64,000 nucleotides of DNA from Halichondria panicea (Eukaryota; Porifera; Demospongiae; Suberitida; Halichondriidae): positions 2,324,979 to 2,388,978 of the forward strand of contig NC_087383.1 of assembly GCF_963675165.1 (NCBI RefSeq). The letters run 5' to 3'. Numbering within the stretch: the first letter of the stretch is position 1; every line of letters begins with the position of its first letter. Shown here piece after piece: positions 22,490-34,829 of this stretch. The translations under genes and the position numbers were made by a program. Below the pieces are notes generated by a model that saw only the letters and a list, made by a program, of their open reading frames with translations, was not told the origin of the DNA and did not search any database.

Positions 22490-23632
22490 CTTGCTATTAG
22501 CGGCCTCTCAAAACTGGTAAGAAACTTAAGCAACTGTAATCACATGACGTACGTACATGTACCGACACCATTTTATGAAGGAGAGAGTATAATTATACAA
22601 AGCAGCACATTCAGCGTGGGATTAATATAAGGACTGCACATTTCCATGCAGTGCATACTGTACAATGTAACTATAGTAACTCACACGGTTCACTCTGATA
22701 ACTTAATTTGATATGATCTTCATCAAAAAAGCAACGGGAAGTTTTACATGATTGGCTACTGTATCAGCTTGTCCCAAAACTGCTCACCCGTGGCACCTGT
22801 TGCACTTACACGCTCTGACCCAGCCAGGTCAACCAGGCTCTGAACACAGAGAAGGAGGTAAAATCATCATAATAACAATAACTTATATGTACATTTACAC
22901 ATACATAGTCTGTACGTGTAGATCAAATTAAAGCAAAATAGTCGACCTAGTGTATGTTCACAGCTGTAGGCACACACTTGCCCAACCCACTCACCAGAGA
23001 GGACACCCTGATAGTAGTGCCATCACTGAGTTCCTCATCTCTAACCCTCCTTTCAATGGTCAGTTTGAATATTGTGTGTGATCTGGAGTTGTGCTCGATA
23101 CATCCAAATGTCCGGTTCTCTGAGCAGAAGAGATTATACACATTACCAGCACATCAGGTGCACAGGCAGCATGCATGTACATGTACACACAAGGCTAAGT
23201 CTGAGAGGTCACACTAGGGCAGACCAACAGTGGCTGTAATAAAGAGGTGACATGCTAACACAGGTTGCATGAAACCAACCCTATGGAGACTGGGCCATTA
23301 ACCTGGCTACAGGGTGATCATATTAGACAGACAGGTTCACAAAGGTGCACAAGTGATAGTGACTTACCTCAGACAACCCAACCAACTTATGAGTTAGCCT
23401 TGCACTAATTTAAAGGCCTTATTGATTTATTAGTCATAGAAGTGCAACAAAAGCTGTGCTGCCTACATGTAGCAGCCATTGTGAACTTTGACCGCTTTGG
23501 AGTATGGCAGGAAATGCAACTTCTGTTTCCTATAATTATTGGACCAAAACTAATTCTCCAGAGGTGCACTTAATACACGGCAATTGGAGAGTGCCAAAAC
23601 TCAACTCTGCATGCAGTTCTGGTACTGTAAGA

Positions 23633-23929
23633 CCTCTAATTAAGGTGACCCTCCAAATATGCGACACTCTAGCTCGAGCTTAGGTAATTTTCTGACTTCT
23701 ACGACAGCTACGTTGACAATTATGTTTTAATGTCGCGTCCTAAATGAGGTAAATATAGCCACACCCTAGCATCGATTTCAATCCACTGGAAAACACGTTC
23801 TAGAAATTGAGGCAAGTATAGACTGAGTTAGAGCTACCTATAATCAGATGTGACATCAGGTTTTTAACATAATGTTCAACCTAAAAGAAGCGACATCTGG
23901 CTTAAAATGTACTGCTTTAATTACGGTAA
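23633..23929. mobile_element. MITE with TACTGTAAGACCTCTAATTA ends
   Basis: About 300 bp with imperfect inverted ends (right end TTTAATTA...CGGTAA) upstream of NLR2. Copies at 34103-34411 and 59471-59775, and partial ones near 43.9-44.2 and 51.1-51.4 kb, occupy the same place in other units. Confidence 0.65.
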
Positions 23930-23942
23930 TCACATTTCTTAC

Positions 23943-24155
23943 TTGAATACGTCGGGTTCATTTACTGACACGACAGCATTCTCAGCCTCAAACTGTGCAA
24001 ATTAAAGAACAGAAAACATGATCCACGACCTTACAACATAACTTAAACCAACAGATTAACCAGACAATATTATTGATGAACCAGACAATGGCTGATCAAT
24101 TGACTCACCCTCTTTCCATTCGGAGATCGAGAATGCTGTAATACTTTAGCAAATG
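23943..24155 (-). pseudogene. IQGAP GAP-domain shards upstream of NLR2
   Basis: Exon J (from 24109) encodes the IAKVLQHSPNGKR-type segment, matching the IQGAP NLGSIAKMLQHA stretch; here it is interrupted by a 5-bp insertion (GATCG). Exon I (23992-23943) should encode the following FEAENA-LSVMNP segment, but an extra base shifts its frame. Both shards stop abruptly before the NLR promoter, so upstream IQGAP exons are gone. Confidence 0.65.
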
Positions 24156-24215
24156 GAGCTGGAGCCAGGTTTTGTCTAGTGAAAATCAAATGTCTTTGGT
24201 GGGTGTGGTATTAAA

Positions 24216-24274
24216 TGCAAAAAAGTGGGTGTATCTCAATCTTAGATATCTGAGATACACCCACTTTTTTTGCA
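24216..24274 (+). promoter_or_regulatory. Fold-back hairpin upstream of NLR2
   Basis: Same arms as the NLR1 hairpin with one loop difference (AATCTTAGATATC loop), 72 bp before the ATG. Confidence 0.7.
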
Positions 24275-24346
24275 AGTCATGCAAAAACAATAACACATCT
24301 AAGAGAGATCTAGAGCTAGCTGCAAGGCACAGATTTATTTGCTGGA

Positions 24347-27291
24347 ATGGCCACTAAAGAGCAGAACCAAGGTATAAAGACTGTCATGTTTCCTATAAAT
24401 GATAAACCCAATGATTGCTAAAGCATAAAACCCTCATTGGTGATTGCTAACCTTGTGTGCTTGCTATCTATTTCAGAGCTCACAATTGACGATCTGAAGA
24501 CAGAAATGAAACTGACTGATGAGCAGCTCAATACAGCAATAAAGGAACCAGATCTACCCGAGTTGGCAGCATGTTTCGACAATGTTCACAAAGGCTATCT
24601 TGAAAAATTGGAGCTCTCACCTGGAGAGCAAACTGACGTGAGGACTAGAGCATATGTAGATGGCACTCTGGCAGGAATGTTGCTGGCTTTGAAATTCTGG
24701 ATTCTGACCAACGGACAAGACGCCACTTTCCAAGCTCTGCTACTCATCATACTCTCCCTGCTCAAAGAAGACGTTGCTGTTCGAGTGTGCAAGTACTTGT
24801 CTGACAAATGTGAGTCTGTCATGTGAGAGTGTGGTTAGTGTGGTCATTGTGGTACCATACGTTGTGGGAGTGATTGCAACCAAATAAGGGACTGTCCACT
24901 TAATTGCTATTATTACACATATTCTGTATTAAGATTACTAGGAATGGTACTCACCTATTGTTTTTTTCCCCAGACTCCACCACCTCGTTCCCCCCCTCCC
25001 GAGAGAGGGTCCTGCTGAACCACAAGCTGTCCTCGTACAGGGACTACCTACAAAGTTTCTACAGAGAACCAGACTCCACATCAGCCACACAATGGCCTCA
25101 CGTCCCAATAAAAACAATTTTCAAACTGGCCATGATTCAGAAGGAAAAAATACAGAGAGGAAGAATCGACGATGAATTTTTTAGATTATCAATCACAGGA
25201 AAAATTGACGACATTTTACTTTTAAAGACTCCTGTTAACTTGATGAATATTTTCTCTGAGATTGGGGATAGACGAAACTTTGTTTTGATTGAAGGAGCTC
25301 CCGGCTCTGGCAAGAGCACCCTTGCTCTACACATCTGTCAGGAGTGGGCAAAGGGGAAACTGTTCCAAGAGTTTGATATTGCAATCCTTGTCAGACTGAG
25401 AGATCCCCTTGTTAAAGAAGCAAATACAATTGCTGACATACTTCCCTGCATCGATACGGCCGTGGCTAGTGAGACAGAGGCGGTAATAAAATCACTGTAT
25501 GGCAAAGGTGTACTGTGGGTGCTAGACGGATGGGATGAGCTTCCTTCTGACCTCCCTAGAGACTCAATCATCAACAAACTGATCCGACCAGGCATGTCAC
25601 AAGAACGTCCACTACACAAATCAACCATGATTGTAACATCTCGACCGTCATCTTCGGCTGAGCTCCACCGACTAGTGTCGTCCAGGGTGGAGGTGTTGGG
25701 GTTCACTCCACATCAACTAGAACAGTATTTTACCGAGTGTCTGGAAGGTGACTCACAAGCTGTACAGACTCTACTGGAGAGAATTCGAGAGAACCCAGCG
25801 GTAGAAGGTAGCTGCTACCTCCCCCTCAATGCTTCCATTGTCGTTAATTGCTTCCTTTCTGATAACCACTCACTCCCCACATCCAACCACGGGATATTTA
25901 CATCAGTTGTCCAAAGCTCTCTCAAGAGATACCTCCAGGATAGGTTGGGGAAGACCACTTCAGTGGGAGACATCACATCCCCAGACTCACTGCCCTCGGA
26001 AATCAAAACGCAGACCGTACAAATGTGTCAACTTGCATATTATGGGATTGAAGCCAACAAAGCAACATTTACTGATGGTGATTTGGCCGCTCTTTGCATT
26101 GCGAAGGAGATTTCAAACGTTGGATTATTACAAACTGTTCCCAGTATCATTAGCGACGGTCATCTGGTGTACTACTGCTTTCTCCACCTGTCTATTCAAG
26201 AGCTACTAGCAGCAATCCACATATCTCTCATGTCTCCCAAGCAACAAATTTCTGTATTCCAGAAGCTGTTTGGTAGTCCTCGATTCAGTGCAGTCTTCCA
26301 ATTTTATGCTGGTATCACCAAACTGAGAGCTAGTAGACCAATCCTCAGCTTGCTACCTCGATTCTTGTGTCCAGTTCCAGCCACTGTTTTTGATCTGGTC
26401 AGAAAGGTTGTCAAAACTGAGAAAGAGAAGAAGCATTATGAGCCGAAGCCCCTTTTGTTGTCCCTCATCAATTGTTTGTACGAAGCTGAAGACTCGCGAC
26501 TGTGTGTGTTTGTGGCTAATCTTCTTAATCACAATCTAGATCTTCAACGCACTACAATGAATCCTATTGACTGCCTCTCTGTTGGATATTTCGCATCAGT
26601 TTGTTCCAATAGCAGTAATGGATTATTCGCACTGAACCTCAGCAATTGCTCTATTGATGACCAAGGCTGCAAATTTCTGGCCCGAGGACTCTCCAAGTGT
26701 CCCAACTTTAATAATAATATTCCTACAGAAGGGATACACATCTCTGAGATTATCGAGCACATTACTTTGTGTAATAATGCCATTGGTAACAGTGGACTTA
26801 GCACACTCTGTGAGGCCTTGTCAACTAACACATCATTAAAGAGCCTGTCCCTGAGCAATTGCTCACTAACAATATCAGACGACAATGGAGCTGCTCTCTA
26901 TCAACTCCTGAATACAAACAATTCCCTCGAATATCTTAGTTTGTCTCATAACACAGTGACTAGCTGTCGTCACATTGCTGCTGGACTTGCAGTCAATAAG
27001 ACTCTGAGAAGATTGGAATTGTATACCTGTAATTTGACTGATCAGAGTATCGAGGAGCTATCAACTGGACTGATCAACAAGATTGAAACACTGAACATTT
27101 GGAGTTATGGCTCATCAATAACAGAAGATGGAATTAAGACGCTTGCCAGACATTTAACCACCCACTGCTCTGAACTGACAGAATTGGAGATACCCGCCCA
27201 CCTAAGATCCTGTATCAAGACAGTATTCAGGGACGCTAACAAAGAGAGGAAGAGAAATGGACTACTCGAGATTAGTGTGCTTGCAATCTAA
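24347..27291 (+). CDS. NLR2: DEATH-NACHT-LRR receptor, intact
   Basis: Exons 24347-24371, 24477-24809 and 24974-27291 join in frame to 891 residues. The DEATH exon encodes the same protein as NLR1. The NACHT has intact Walker A (GAPGSGKST) and Walker B (WVLDGWDELPS). The stretch between them differs strongly from NLR1 (ILPCIDTAVASETEAVIKSL) and resembles NLR3 and NLR6. In the LRR region about ten residues are lost where NLR1 has SSISELDLSNNAIG (here HITLCNNAIG), breaking one repeat. The C-terminus ends LEISVLAI. As in NLR1, the start is the ATG 105 nt before the DEATH exon acceptor. Confidence 0.9.
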
Positions 27292-27904
27292 TCTCGACCA
27301 TTGCATGTATTTTTGACAATTAATTTTATTCTACCATAATAATAATTATAATTATATGACTTGCTTTGAGAAAAGAAAAAATAGAGTAGAAGTACCGGTA
27401 CCGGTTGGACATAATTATTACACGTAAAACAAAGATCGTTGTTAATGGAAGTTGCATTGGTCAATATAATTATAGCACATGTACAGATGGTGACGAGTGA
27501 ATTCAATGCTTCCTACTGACACGGAGAGCATGTCATGCACTAGCTGTATGTATGTAACTGAATACACTATTGTAATAATGCTATAATCTCCACCTAGCTA
27601 GCCTCCTTCACAGGCTTTCAAGAGAAGTGCGGCCTGGGCCGGGATCGAGGCTAATCTCGACATGATCTACTTTTGACAATAATTATATTACTAGGACAAT
27701 TTACAAAACAGTTAGTGTACAGAAGACTAGAAATATGTCGGCACATTACATAACAATTACCTAAAAACAAATCAGTTGGAATTGGTCAATATAGCACAGT
27801 AATAATGATGGTTTAAATTCAATGCTCCCTACAGTGTCACAGAGAGCACATGCACTGTACGTATAAAACTGTCAATGAATGTAGTGGAAATCCAATTTAA
27901 CGCT
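27292..27904. other. NLR2 3' flank, conserved tail block
   Basis: Non-coding AT-rich flank, then the tail block shared with 17575-17999 and 35745-36189. No gene was seen. Confidence 0.45.
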
Positions 27905-28049
27905 CTGTCGATTTTTGTTTATAGGAAGATGAGCAGATTTTCACTTTGGCCCTTTCAAACATCTTCATGATTGCCAAGCCCTCGTATTGCAGCTGAAGGA
28001 GGTCCTGTGTGGGGAGAAGAGAGAGCAGTGAAACACTTCAACTAGTATA

Positions 28050-28287
28050 TACCGTACAGCGCGAAATTTTCGAGGGGCTTAATTTCGCGGATTTCGTGGG
28101 TTAGAATTCAACACGAAAATTAAGTTCACGAAAATTGATCCTTTAATTAGAATTACCTGCTATCATGCAAATATTTAAAGGCGTGGCTTCAGGTAAGCAG
28201 TCATTCCGCGAACATTGTGCAACGAAATAGCTTTTAGAGGCCAATCCACGAAATATAAGTGCCTCGAAAATTTCGCGCTATACGGTA
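28050..28287. mobile_element. MITE with TACCGTACAGCGCGAAA ends
   Basis: About 238 bp with inverted ends (right end TTTCGCGCTATACGGTA). Units 0, 1 and 3 keep the uninterrupted sequence (AACTGGTATAAGACAAAG), giving an empty-site reference. Confidence 0.85.
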
Positions 28288-28303
28288 AGACAAAGAATGC
28301 ATG

Positions 28304-28513
28304 TACCGTATAGCGTGTAATTTTCGTGGGGCAAAATATTCATGGTTTTCGCGGTTGGAGGTCTGACCACGAATATTTTACCCACGAATGAAGCGACCTT
28401 GCCTACCTTTACCTGCAGTGCAAGCAGCTACCACAAAAATATTACCCACGAAATGTCTCAATATTGCTGAACCACGAATATTTTATCCCCCGAAAATTAC
28501 CCGCTATACGGTA
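28304..28513. mobile_element. MITE with TACCGTATAGCGTGTAA ends
   Basis: About 210 bp, adjacent to the previous element. AAGACAAAGAATGCATGTA occurs on both sides, in keeping with a target duplication or nested insertion at an already used site. Confidence 0.8.
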
Positions 28514-30532
28514 AGACAAAGAATGCATGTATTTGCAAGACAAATGAATACATGTACTTACATACACCGTACAAGCATACCAACACTATACCTGACACAA
28601 GGCAGTAAACTTCTTAAACACTTTACGTACCTACCAAATTAATTCTACCTGTACACACACCCTCACCTGGAGGACCAGCTCCACCTTCTCTATCTGCCTG
28701 ACGTGATCTCAAACACAATACTTTCGAACCTGAACCTGGGCGAGTAAGAAATAATGTTCACATAATTATAGCATAACGTTGCACATAAGATCAAGGTCGT
28801 AGCAAGCGGTCAGGCTGGTCAGGTTTTGGCCTAACCACTTTTTGCAGCTGGGTAGGTAATGGTCGTAAATATTGTAAGTGATAATGCGCATGCTGTTTTG
28901 GTGAGGAAAAGTGATGACCTTTTCTGAGGTAAAAAATTCACCACTGTATGCAAAAGTTCCAATAGTAGAAAAGCAGCTGACCTTTAATTGTTAGTTGGCC
29001 TGACCACTTTAAAGTTGCTTGCTACGCCCCTGCATGAAGATTGGGGCATAAAAATAAGTTAATAGCCTCACACTGGAGGAATTGTTAAAGTCTAGATTAG
29101 TAGTATAGTCTGAGCTTCAGTCAAACAGTGGACAAAGTACGTACCAGAGTAATTAATGGCACATGTGATGATTATCATGTTGTTTAATAGAAGTATGCTA
29201 GTATAATGGCTACTCTCACTCAAGTATACGGAGACTCACAGAGTGGGTGGAGCATATCTCCATGGACGCTGATGTATAGATGATTGGTTTGGTTACGTCA
29301 GAGTACTCGTCGATACCCAGCTTTCTGTCCGGGGGGTCCACTGTCGATGCTCGCAGGAAGAACTCTCTGTGGGGGGTACAATGAGTGTATGTATATTCAT
29401 ACCCTCTGCATGGCAACGAAAATAGCTAATGTGCAATTTAGATCATACGATACTTTAGTAGAAGGTAGAAACACACATGGCATCATCACATGACCATCAT
29501 TCGTACATACACACTTTCAACTATTTGACTACAAATTCAGTTTTGGTTATCACATTTCTTATACCTAAACTTCTTGAAGTGTACGGGTTCATTACTGACA
29601 GGGCAGCACTCTCAGCCTCAAACTGTGCAAAGGAACAGGAAAAACACGATAAACTCTTAAACCAACAGATATAACCAGACAATAATCATGGAAAGTTAAT
29701 AATTTTCTGCTGATTTGGCGTTTTTTACCAACAAATAATTCTCTAGTCCAGTACTAATTTAATGTACATAGATGCAGTGCATAATGTAGGCCATAATCTG
29801 TACAGGTATACTGTACCACTTTTATCACCTGTTGTTTGTAGCACTCAAATATCTACCCCATCGGCACACTGCTCTGCTCCAACTCCTCACAGCGATCCAG
29901 TGCCTTCTTGAGCTCTTCCTCCATCACAAGTCTCTCTTGCACAGCAGACTGGGTAATAGATTGCATGGTGGTCATGTACACACACACAGGTATACAGATA
30001 CAACCATCACAGCATCGTGGTAGTGGTACAGTAGTTATATAATTGCAGGTACATGTATTAATGAAAGCACCGCAGGTGCTGATGCCTCGGTGGAGGTGCA
30101 AAGCTACATAACATAAAGCTACACACATTATCATGATGAATATTTTTGCATTTTTGCTGCATGCAGACTCAAATTGCATGGTGGTCGATCATGTACACAC
30201 ACACACACAGGTAATACAACCACCATGTGGTAGTGGTACAGCTGTTTGCTCACTGCATTACCACAAAACAACAAAATACCATACAATGTTGCTATGCAAA
30301 CAACATGTGGTCCTAAGCAATGATGGCTTCTAGCACTTGTAGGTACTTTTTGAGAGTTACAAAAATGGATAATCTGCGAGACCCTCAAAAATTACCCACT
30401 ATAAGGTGGCATCAATATTAACTGATACAGTACCAGAAATGCAACTTTTATATGGGGAAAAAAACGGGCAATAGTCTCTAGACACAATCGGTATCATGTA
30501 TTGTGTATTTTGCCTAAGCCTTAATCAGTACA

Positions 30533-30747
30533 TACTGTATAGCAGGTCATTTTCGTGGGATAAAAAATCCGAGACAAAAACGTAGGCGTGGTGCAGCAGT
30601 GATTTTGTGTGTAAAAATTCCCTTTGCTTCACTGCATTGCATGCGTTCCGGTCAACCATGCCTACGTTTTCGTGAGTGATAAATATTCGTCAAGGTTTAG
30701 CTTGCCCACGGAAACTCTACCCAGGACGCTATACGTACGGTACGGTA
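30533..30747. mobile_element. MITE, TACTGTATAGCAGGTCATT end
   Basis: Element of about 215 bp related to the TACCGTATAGCG family, next to exon H. Copies are at about 47708-47925 and 54831-55045, and a truncated one near 37760. Confidence 0.6.
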
Positions 30748-32743
30748 TACTGTACCACTGTATCACCTGTTTCAAGTACTCTTCCTTCTCACGTTACTTT
30801 GTAGCACTCGAATATGTCCACCCCGTCCACTGCTCTGCTCCAACTCCTCACAGCGATCCAGTGCCTTCTTGAGCTCTTCCTCCATCACAAGTCTCTCTTG
30901 CACAGCAGACTGGGTAATAGATTGCATGGTGGTCATGTACACACACACAGGTATACAGATACAACCATCACAACATCGTGGTAGTGGTACAGTAGTTATA
31001 ATAAAGGTACAGTAGACTCTCGCTATTCCGACTCTCTGAAGTATGGCCTGAAATGTGGCCAACTCGCTATTCTGTATACCTGCTGCCCCAAACTAGTAAT
31101 TTTATACATAATTATACATTTTGGGTGTGGTTTAGCAGAAAAACTGTGTGTGGGGGGAGTGGTTGGGGTGTACAATGAGAGGTAGGAAGCGGGATGCTCA
31201 TGAACACTACAATGAAAGTTATAAAAAGGTAAACCGTTTTGTGAGCAAACACAGCTGTGGGATTACATTGTAATAGAGAGGAAATGATTCATTTATTATC
31301 CTCGAGACAAAACCGCAAAATCAGTCATTAATATTCGAGGTAGGTTGATTTTAAGCCGCGGCTATTTTCTGAAATGCAAACTACCGCGCTCTTCTGGCCA
31401 AGTTGCACTGTCCCAAGGGTGGCCGGATTAACGAGAGTCTACTGTACATGTATTAATTATACAGTATTCACCGAGTGTATACATGTACATGCTAAACTCA
31501 CATCTGCCTTGCTGTTGGCCAGTTCCAATTCTCTCACCAGCTCAGCCATGACACCTGGGTCCATGATTTGAGACCTCTCGAGCAGCTTCTCCTCCAACTC
31601 CCTCAGCAGGTTATCCTCTAGACATTGAATGGTCTCACTCTTCTCCTCAACCTGACAAGGGAACATCAATAAGTTGCTGCCAGGTGGAGAATACTCGACA
31701 TACAATAGTGACGTGCATGTACACTCAACTACAGAAAATCTGGCAATGAAATTTAACAGTATTCTCCCACTTTGAGATAAAGGTCAGCTTAAAGTTGGAC
31801 TGTAGTTAGGTATTAAATAGGCATCTGCTATCAGGGTTGTTGCAATAACTATTATAAAGAGATAGTAGCGTACGTGTACATACAGCTGCAATAGTAGCGT
31901 ACGTGTAATCACACAGTACACCATCAGATCAGCTATTCAGAGCATAGATCATACAGTATATACATGATCAATTGCTAAATGCTCTGAAATGCAGCTCACT
32001 AGCAAAAAAGTAATGCCTAGCAAATAGTACATCTATTTTGATTAAAGGCCACTGAACTTGTACTGCACATGTATATCTCTCACCTCTGTGGGTGGTATAG
32101 GAACGAGGGAGGCCCTCTGATACTGTCTAGAGGACTGGACTTCTTCTCACTGCCAATCTAGGAGGTATGAAAACAAAATATGCATTTGGTAAAATCTACT
32201 CTCAAACAACATTGCACAATGACCATTCCTCCTCTCACCTCCTGCTCGTTCAGGAACATCATGAACCTTTGAAGGACTCGTCACATGATCTTGGAGCAAA
32301 AAGATACGGACTTGGTTGAGGATTTGAGTGAGGATAAAGTGAGAGAGGAGGTTGTGGGGGGAGGGGCCTCAGACCAGGGCTGGTGGGACGTAGTGTCACG
32401 TGAGAAAAGACTCGGACACATGGTCCTCCGTCTGGACAGCTGCTGTGAGGAGAATGAGAATTGTAAGGCACTGGAATTGAACTGTGCACAAGCACGAAAT
32501 ACATGTACTATTTTATTCGCACCACATAACTAACTAAAAATGCTCACCAATAAAACACCACACACTACTTGGTGTACAACATTTTAACGAGTCTAAAAGT
32601 ATACAAATGAACTTCTGCTCTTCTATAGACAACCTGCCCAACCCTCCACATACACACTGGCTGGATCATGCATAAAGAAAATGGCATCTATTTTCACAGC
32701 GTTTGACCATCAGAGAGAATAATCTCACGCCCATATTGCTGAT

Positions 32744-33076
32744 TTGCTTGAAATGCCCACCACCATCTTAGCAATGTACCAGCAAAGGGCTTTTGTTGTG
32801 AGCATCAATGGTAGGCCATGGCATTCAGTTGCTATTGATGAGTCACATGAAATACAGGTACTCTCTGATAAGAAGATTTTATGCAATCAGATCTTAATTA
32901 GAAATGGGAGGCTCACTATCAAAGCCTATAAGGTGTTAGGTATTCCGAAAATAATTTTCTTCTACCAACTAGATCAAAACTATAAAGGAAACAATTTTAC
33001 TTTTCCCTATAGTGAGATCTCAGCTCTCTCAACTCTGGCAATCAATAAGGCTCAAATACATTTATTCTTAAAGTGA
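32744..33076 (+). other. Transposon-like ORF fragment on the opposite strand
   Basis: Plus-strand frame containing FVVSINGRPWHSVAIDESHE, kept in four units (also 42573, 49756 and 57118). The G-x-x-x-x-x-x-I-D-x-x-HE pattern recalls a motif of large repeated proteins of unknown function in sponges and cnidarians, probably transposon-derived (memory, not checked). It lies between kinesin shards C and D. Confidence 0.4.
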
Positions 33077-34102
33077 TTGAGCTCACCTTTGGTAGCGCTG
33101 ACTTATCACAGCTGTTGGTCCAATTCTCCAAAACTCTGAGCTTCCCCTCGAGGTGCAACTGCAAGTGACAGAAGAGAAAATAGCTCCAATAATATTATAC
33201 AATAATTAGTAGTATAGACACTGAAAGAGCAGATTACCAGGGACATAATTATTGCAGTGCTTATAATTATAGCTGCTCAAAGTGGTCATAAAGCTTCAAC
33301 AGAACAACCAACCTGTATATTAAAATACATGCATGTACCCTGGGAGCAATGCAGACGTCAATCAGTCAAGAATTTATTCACAGCTGCAGGCACACACTTG
33401 CCCAACCCACTCACCAGAGAGGACACCCTGATAGTAGTGCCATCACTGAGTTCCTCATCTCTAACCTTGCTTTCAATGGTCAGTTTGAATATTGTGTGTG
33501 ATCTGGAGTTGTGCTGGGTAGATCCAAATGTCCGGTTCTCTGAGCAGAAGAGATTATACACATTACCAGCACATCAGGTGCACAGGCAGCATGCATGTAC
33601 ATGTACACACAAGGCTAAGTCTGAGAGCTCACACTAGGGCAGACCAACAGTGGCTGTAATAAAGAGGTGACATGCTAACACAGGTTGCTTGAAACCAACC
33701 CTATATGGAGACTGGGCCATTAACCTGGCTACAGGGTGATCACATTAGACAGACAGGTTCACAAAGGTGCACAAGTGATAGTGACTTACTCTCCCCGATC
33801 TCAATGAGACTAGTAAATATCTTGGGGAGGGAAATCGGCTCCTCAGACAACCCAACCAACTTATGAGTTAGCCTAGCTTGCACTAATTTAAAGCCCTATT
33901 GATTATTAGTCATAAAAGTGCAACAAAAGCTGTGCTGCCTAGCAGCAGCCATTGTGAACTTTGACCGCTTTGGAGATACATAATTATGGCAGGAAATGCA
34001 ACTTCTGTTTCCTATAATTATTTGACCAAAGCTAATTCTCCAGAGGTGCATACTTAATACACGGCAATTGGAGAGTGCCAAAACTCAACTCTGCAGTTCA
34101 GG

Positions 34103-34411
34103 TACTGTAAGACCTCTAATTAAGGTGACCCTCCAAATATGTGACACTCTCGAGCTTAGGTAATTTTCTGACTTCTACGACAGCTACGTTGACAATTATG
34201 TTTTAATGTCGCGTCCTAAATGAGGTAAATATAGCTAGCCACACCCTAGCATCGGTTTTGGAAAACACGTTCTAGAAACTGAGGCAAGTATAGACTGAGT
34301 AGAGCTACCTATAATCAGATACGACATCAGGTTTTTAACATAATGTTCAACCTCCAAAAGAAGCGACCTCTGGCTTAAAAAGTGTCGCTTTAATTAAAGG
34401 TATTTACGGTA
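34103..34411. mobile_element. MITE with TACTGTAAGACCTCTAATTA ends, unit 2
   Basis: Same element and position as 23633-23929. Confidence 0.6.
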
Positions 34412-34425
34412 ATCACATTTCTTAC

Positions 34426-34605
34426 TTGAATACGTCGGATTCATTACTGACAGGGCAGCATTCTCAGCCTCAAACTGTGCAAATTAAAAAACAGAAAACA
34501 TGATCCACGACCTTACAAACCAATTGATGAACCAGACAATAATCTATGGCTAATAAATTGACTCACCCTCTTTCCATTGGGAGAATGCTGTAATACTTTA
34601 GCAAT
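34426..34605 (-). pseudogene. IQGAP GAP-domain shards upstream of NLR3
   Basis: Exon J from 34567 upward encodes IAKVLQHSPNGKR with an intact GTGAGT donor. Exon I (34474-34426) encodes FEAENAALSVMNP. Together they reproduce consecutive IQGAP GAP-domain sequence, about 4.8 kb away from the next I/GAP exons of the unit. Confidence 0.7.
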
Positions 34606-34679
34606 GAGCCAGGTTTCAAAAAATCATAACCCCATGCACCACATGCACCACATGAACAGTCTTTGGTGGGTGTGGTAAA

Positions 34680-34740
34680 TGCAAAGAAAAGTGGGTGTAT
34701 ATCAGTATTTGGCATCTGAGATACACCCACTTTTTTTGCA
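34680..34740 (+). promoter_or_regulatory. Fold-back hairpin upstream of NLR3
   Basis: Most diverged hairpin copy: one arm has TATATCAG opposite CTGAGATA and the loop differs, but the GTGGGTGTA/TACACCCAC core is kept. It lies 89 bp before the ATG. Confidence 0.6.
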
Positions 34741-34829
34741 AAAACAAAACACAATATATTTCAGAGTCTGAGATAGAGAGCTAACTCTTCAATCTATGCT
34801 GCAAGGCACAGATTTATATATTTACTGGA

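Larger units (their letters stand above)
19176..23385 (-). pseudogene. Kinesin gene fragment, unit 1
   Basis: Minus-strand exon shards in gene order: Z 23385-23368 (only 18 nt left), A 23119-22995 (NRTFG...HNSRSHTIFKLTIE...IRVSSL), B 22839-22788 (SLVDLAGSERVSATGATG), C 21719-21648 (LHLEGKLRVLENW), coiled-coil G 21511-21369, F 20031-19966 (KKSSPLDSIRGPPSFLYHP) and a second G 19311-19176. A and B join in phase into kinesin switch I and switch II, with the diagnostic LVDLAGSER. A partial extra copy of A lies at 21977-22058. The P-loop exons, the rest of the motor and any complete stalk are missing. Assigning C-H to the kinesin stalk is inference from order and strand. Confidence 0.75.
27905..29622 (-). 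pseudogene. IQGAP 3'-end fragment, unit 2
   Basis: Last exon to 28004 (LQLQYEGLAIMKMFERAK), penultimate exon 28729-28668 with the middle deletion, GAP exon 29366-29240 (KLGIDEYSDVTKPI, ICSTHS) and exon I 29622-29565 shortened by 9 nt relative to unit 0. Two MITEs interrupt the intron next to the last exon. Confidence 0.7.
29829..33859 (-). pseudogene. Kinesin gene fragment, unit 2
   Basis: Most complete kinesin shard set. Z is 33859-33790 (LVGLSEEPISLPKIFTSLIE, the region before switch I). A is 33539-33415 (NRTFGSTQHNSRSHTIF). C is 33158-33087, D 32442-32239 with its middle deleted, F 32149-32084, G 31651-31502 (exactly 50 codons, LRELEEKLLERSQIMDPGVM) and H 30909-30767 with a second H at 29948-29829. 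Z and A join in phase to IGEKNRTFG, as in kinesin-7/CENP-E-type motors. Exon B is absent, so the motor cannot be complete. The switch I loop is shorter than the usual NxxSSRSH. Splice sites are mostly preserved. Confidence 0.75.

Noticed and set aside
23943-24155. Possible extra 5' exon of NLR2
   Set aside because: The AGCATTCTCC...CTTTAGCAAT block reads as IQGAP GAP-domain sequence on the minus strand with minus-strand splice sites, so it is not part of the NLR.
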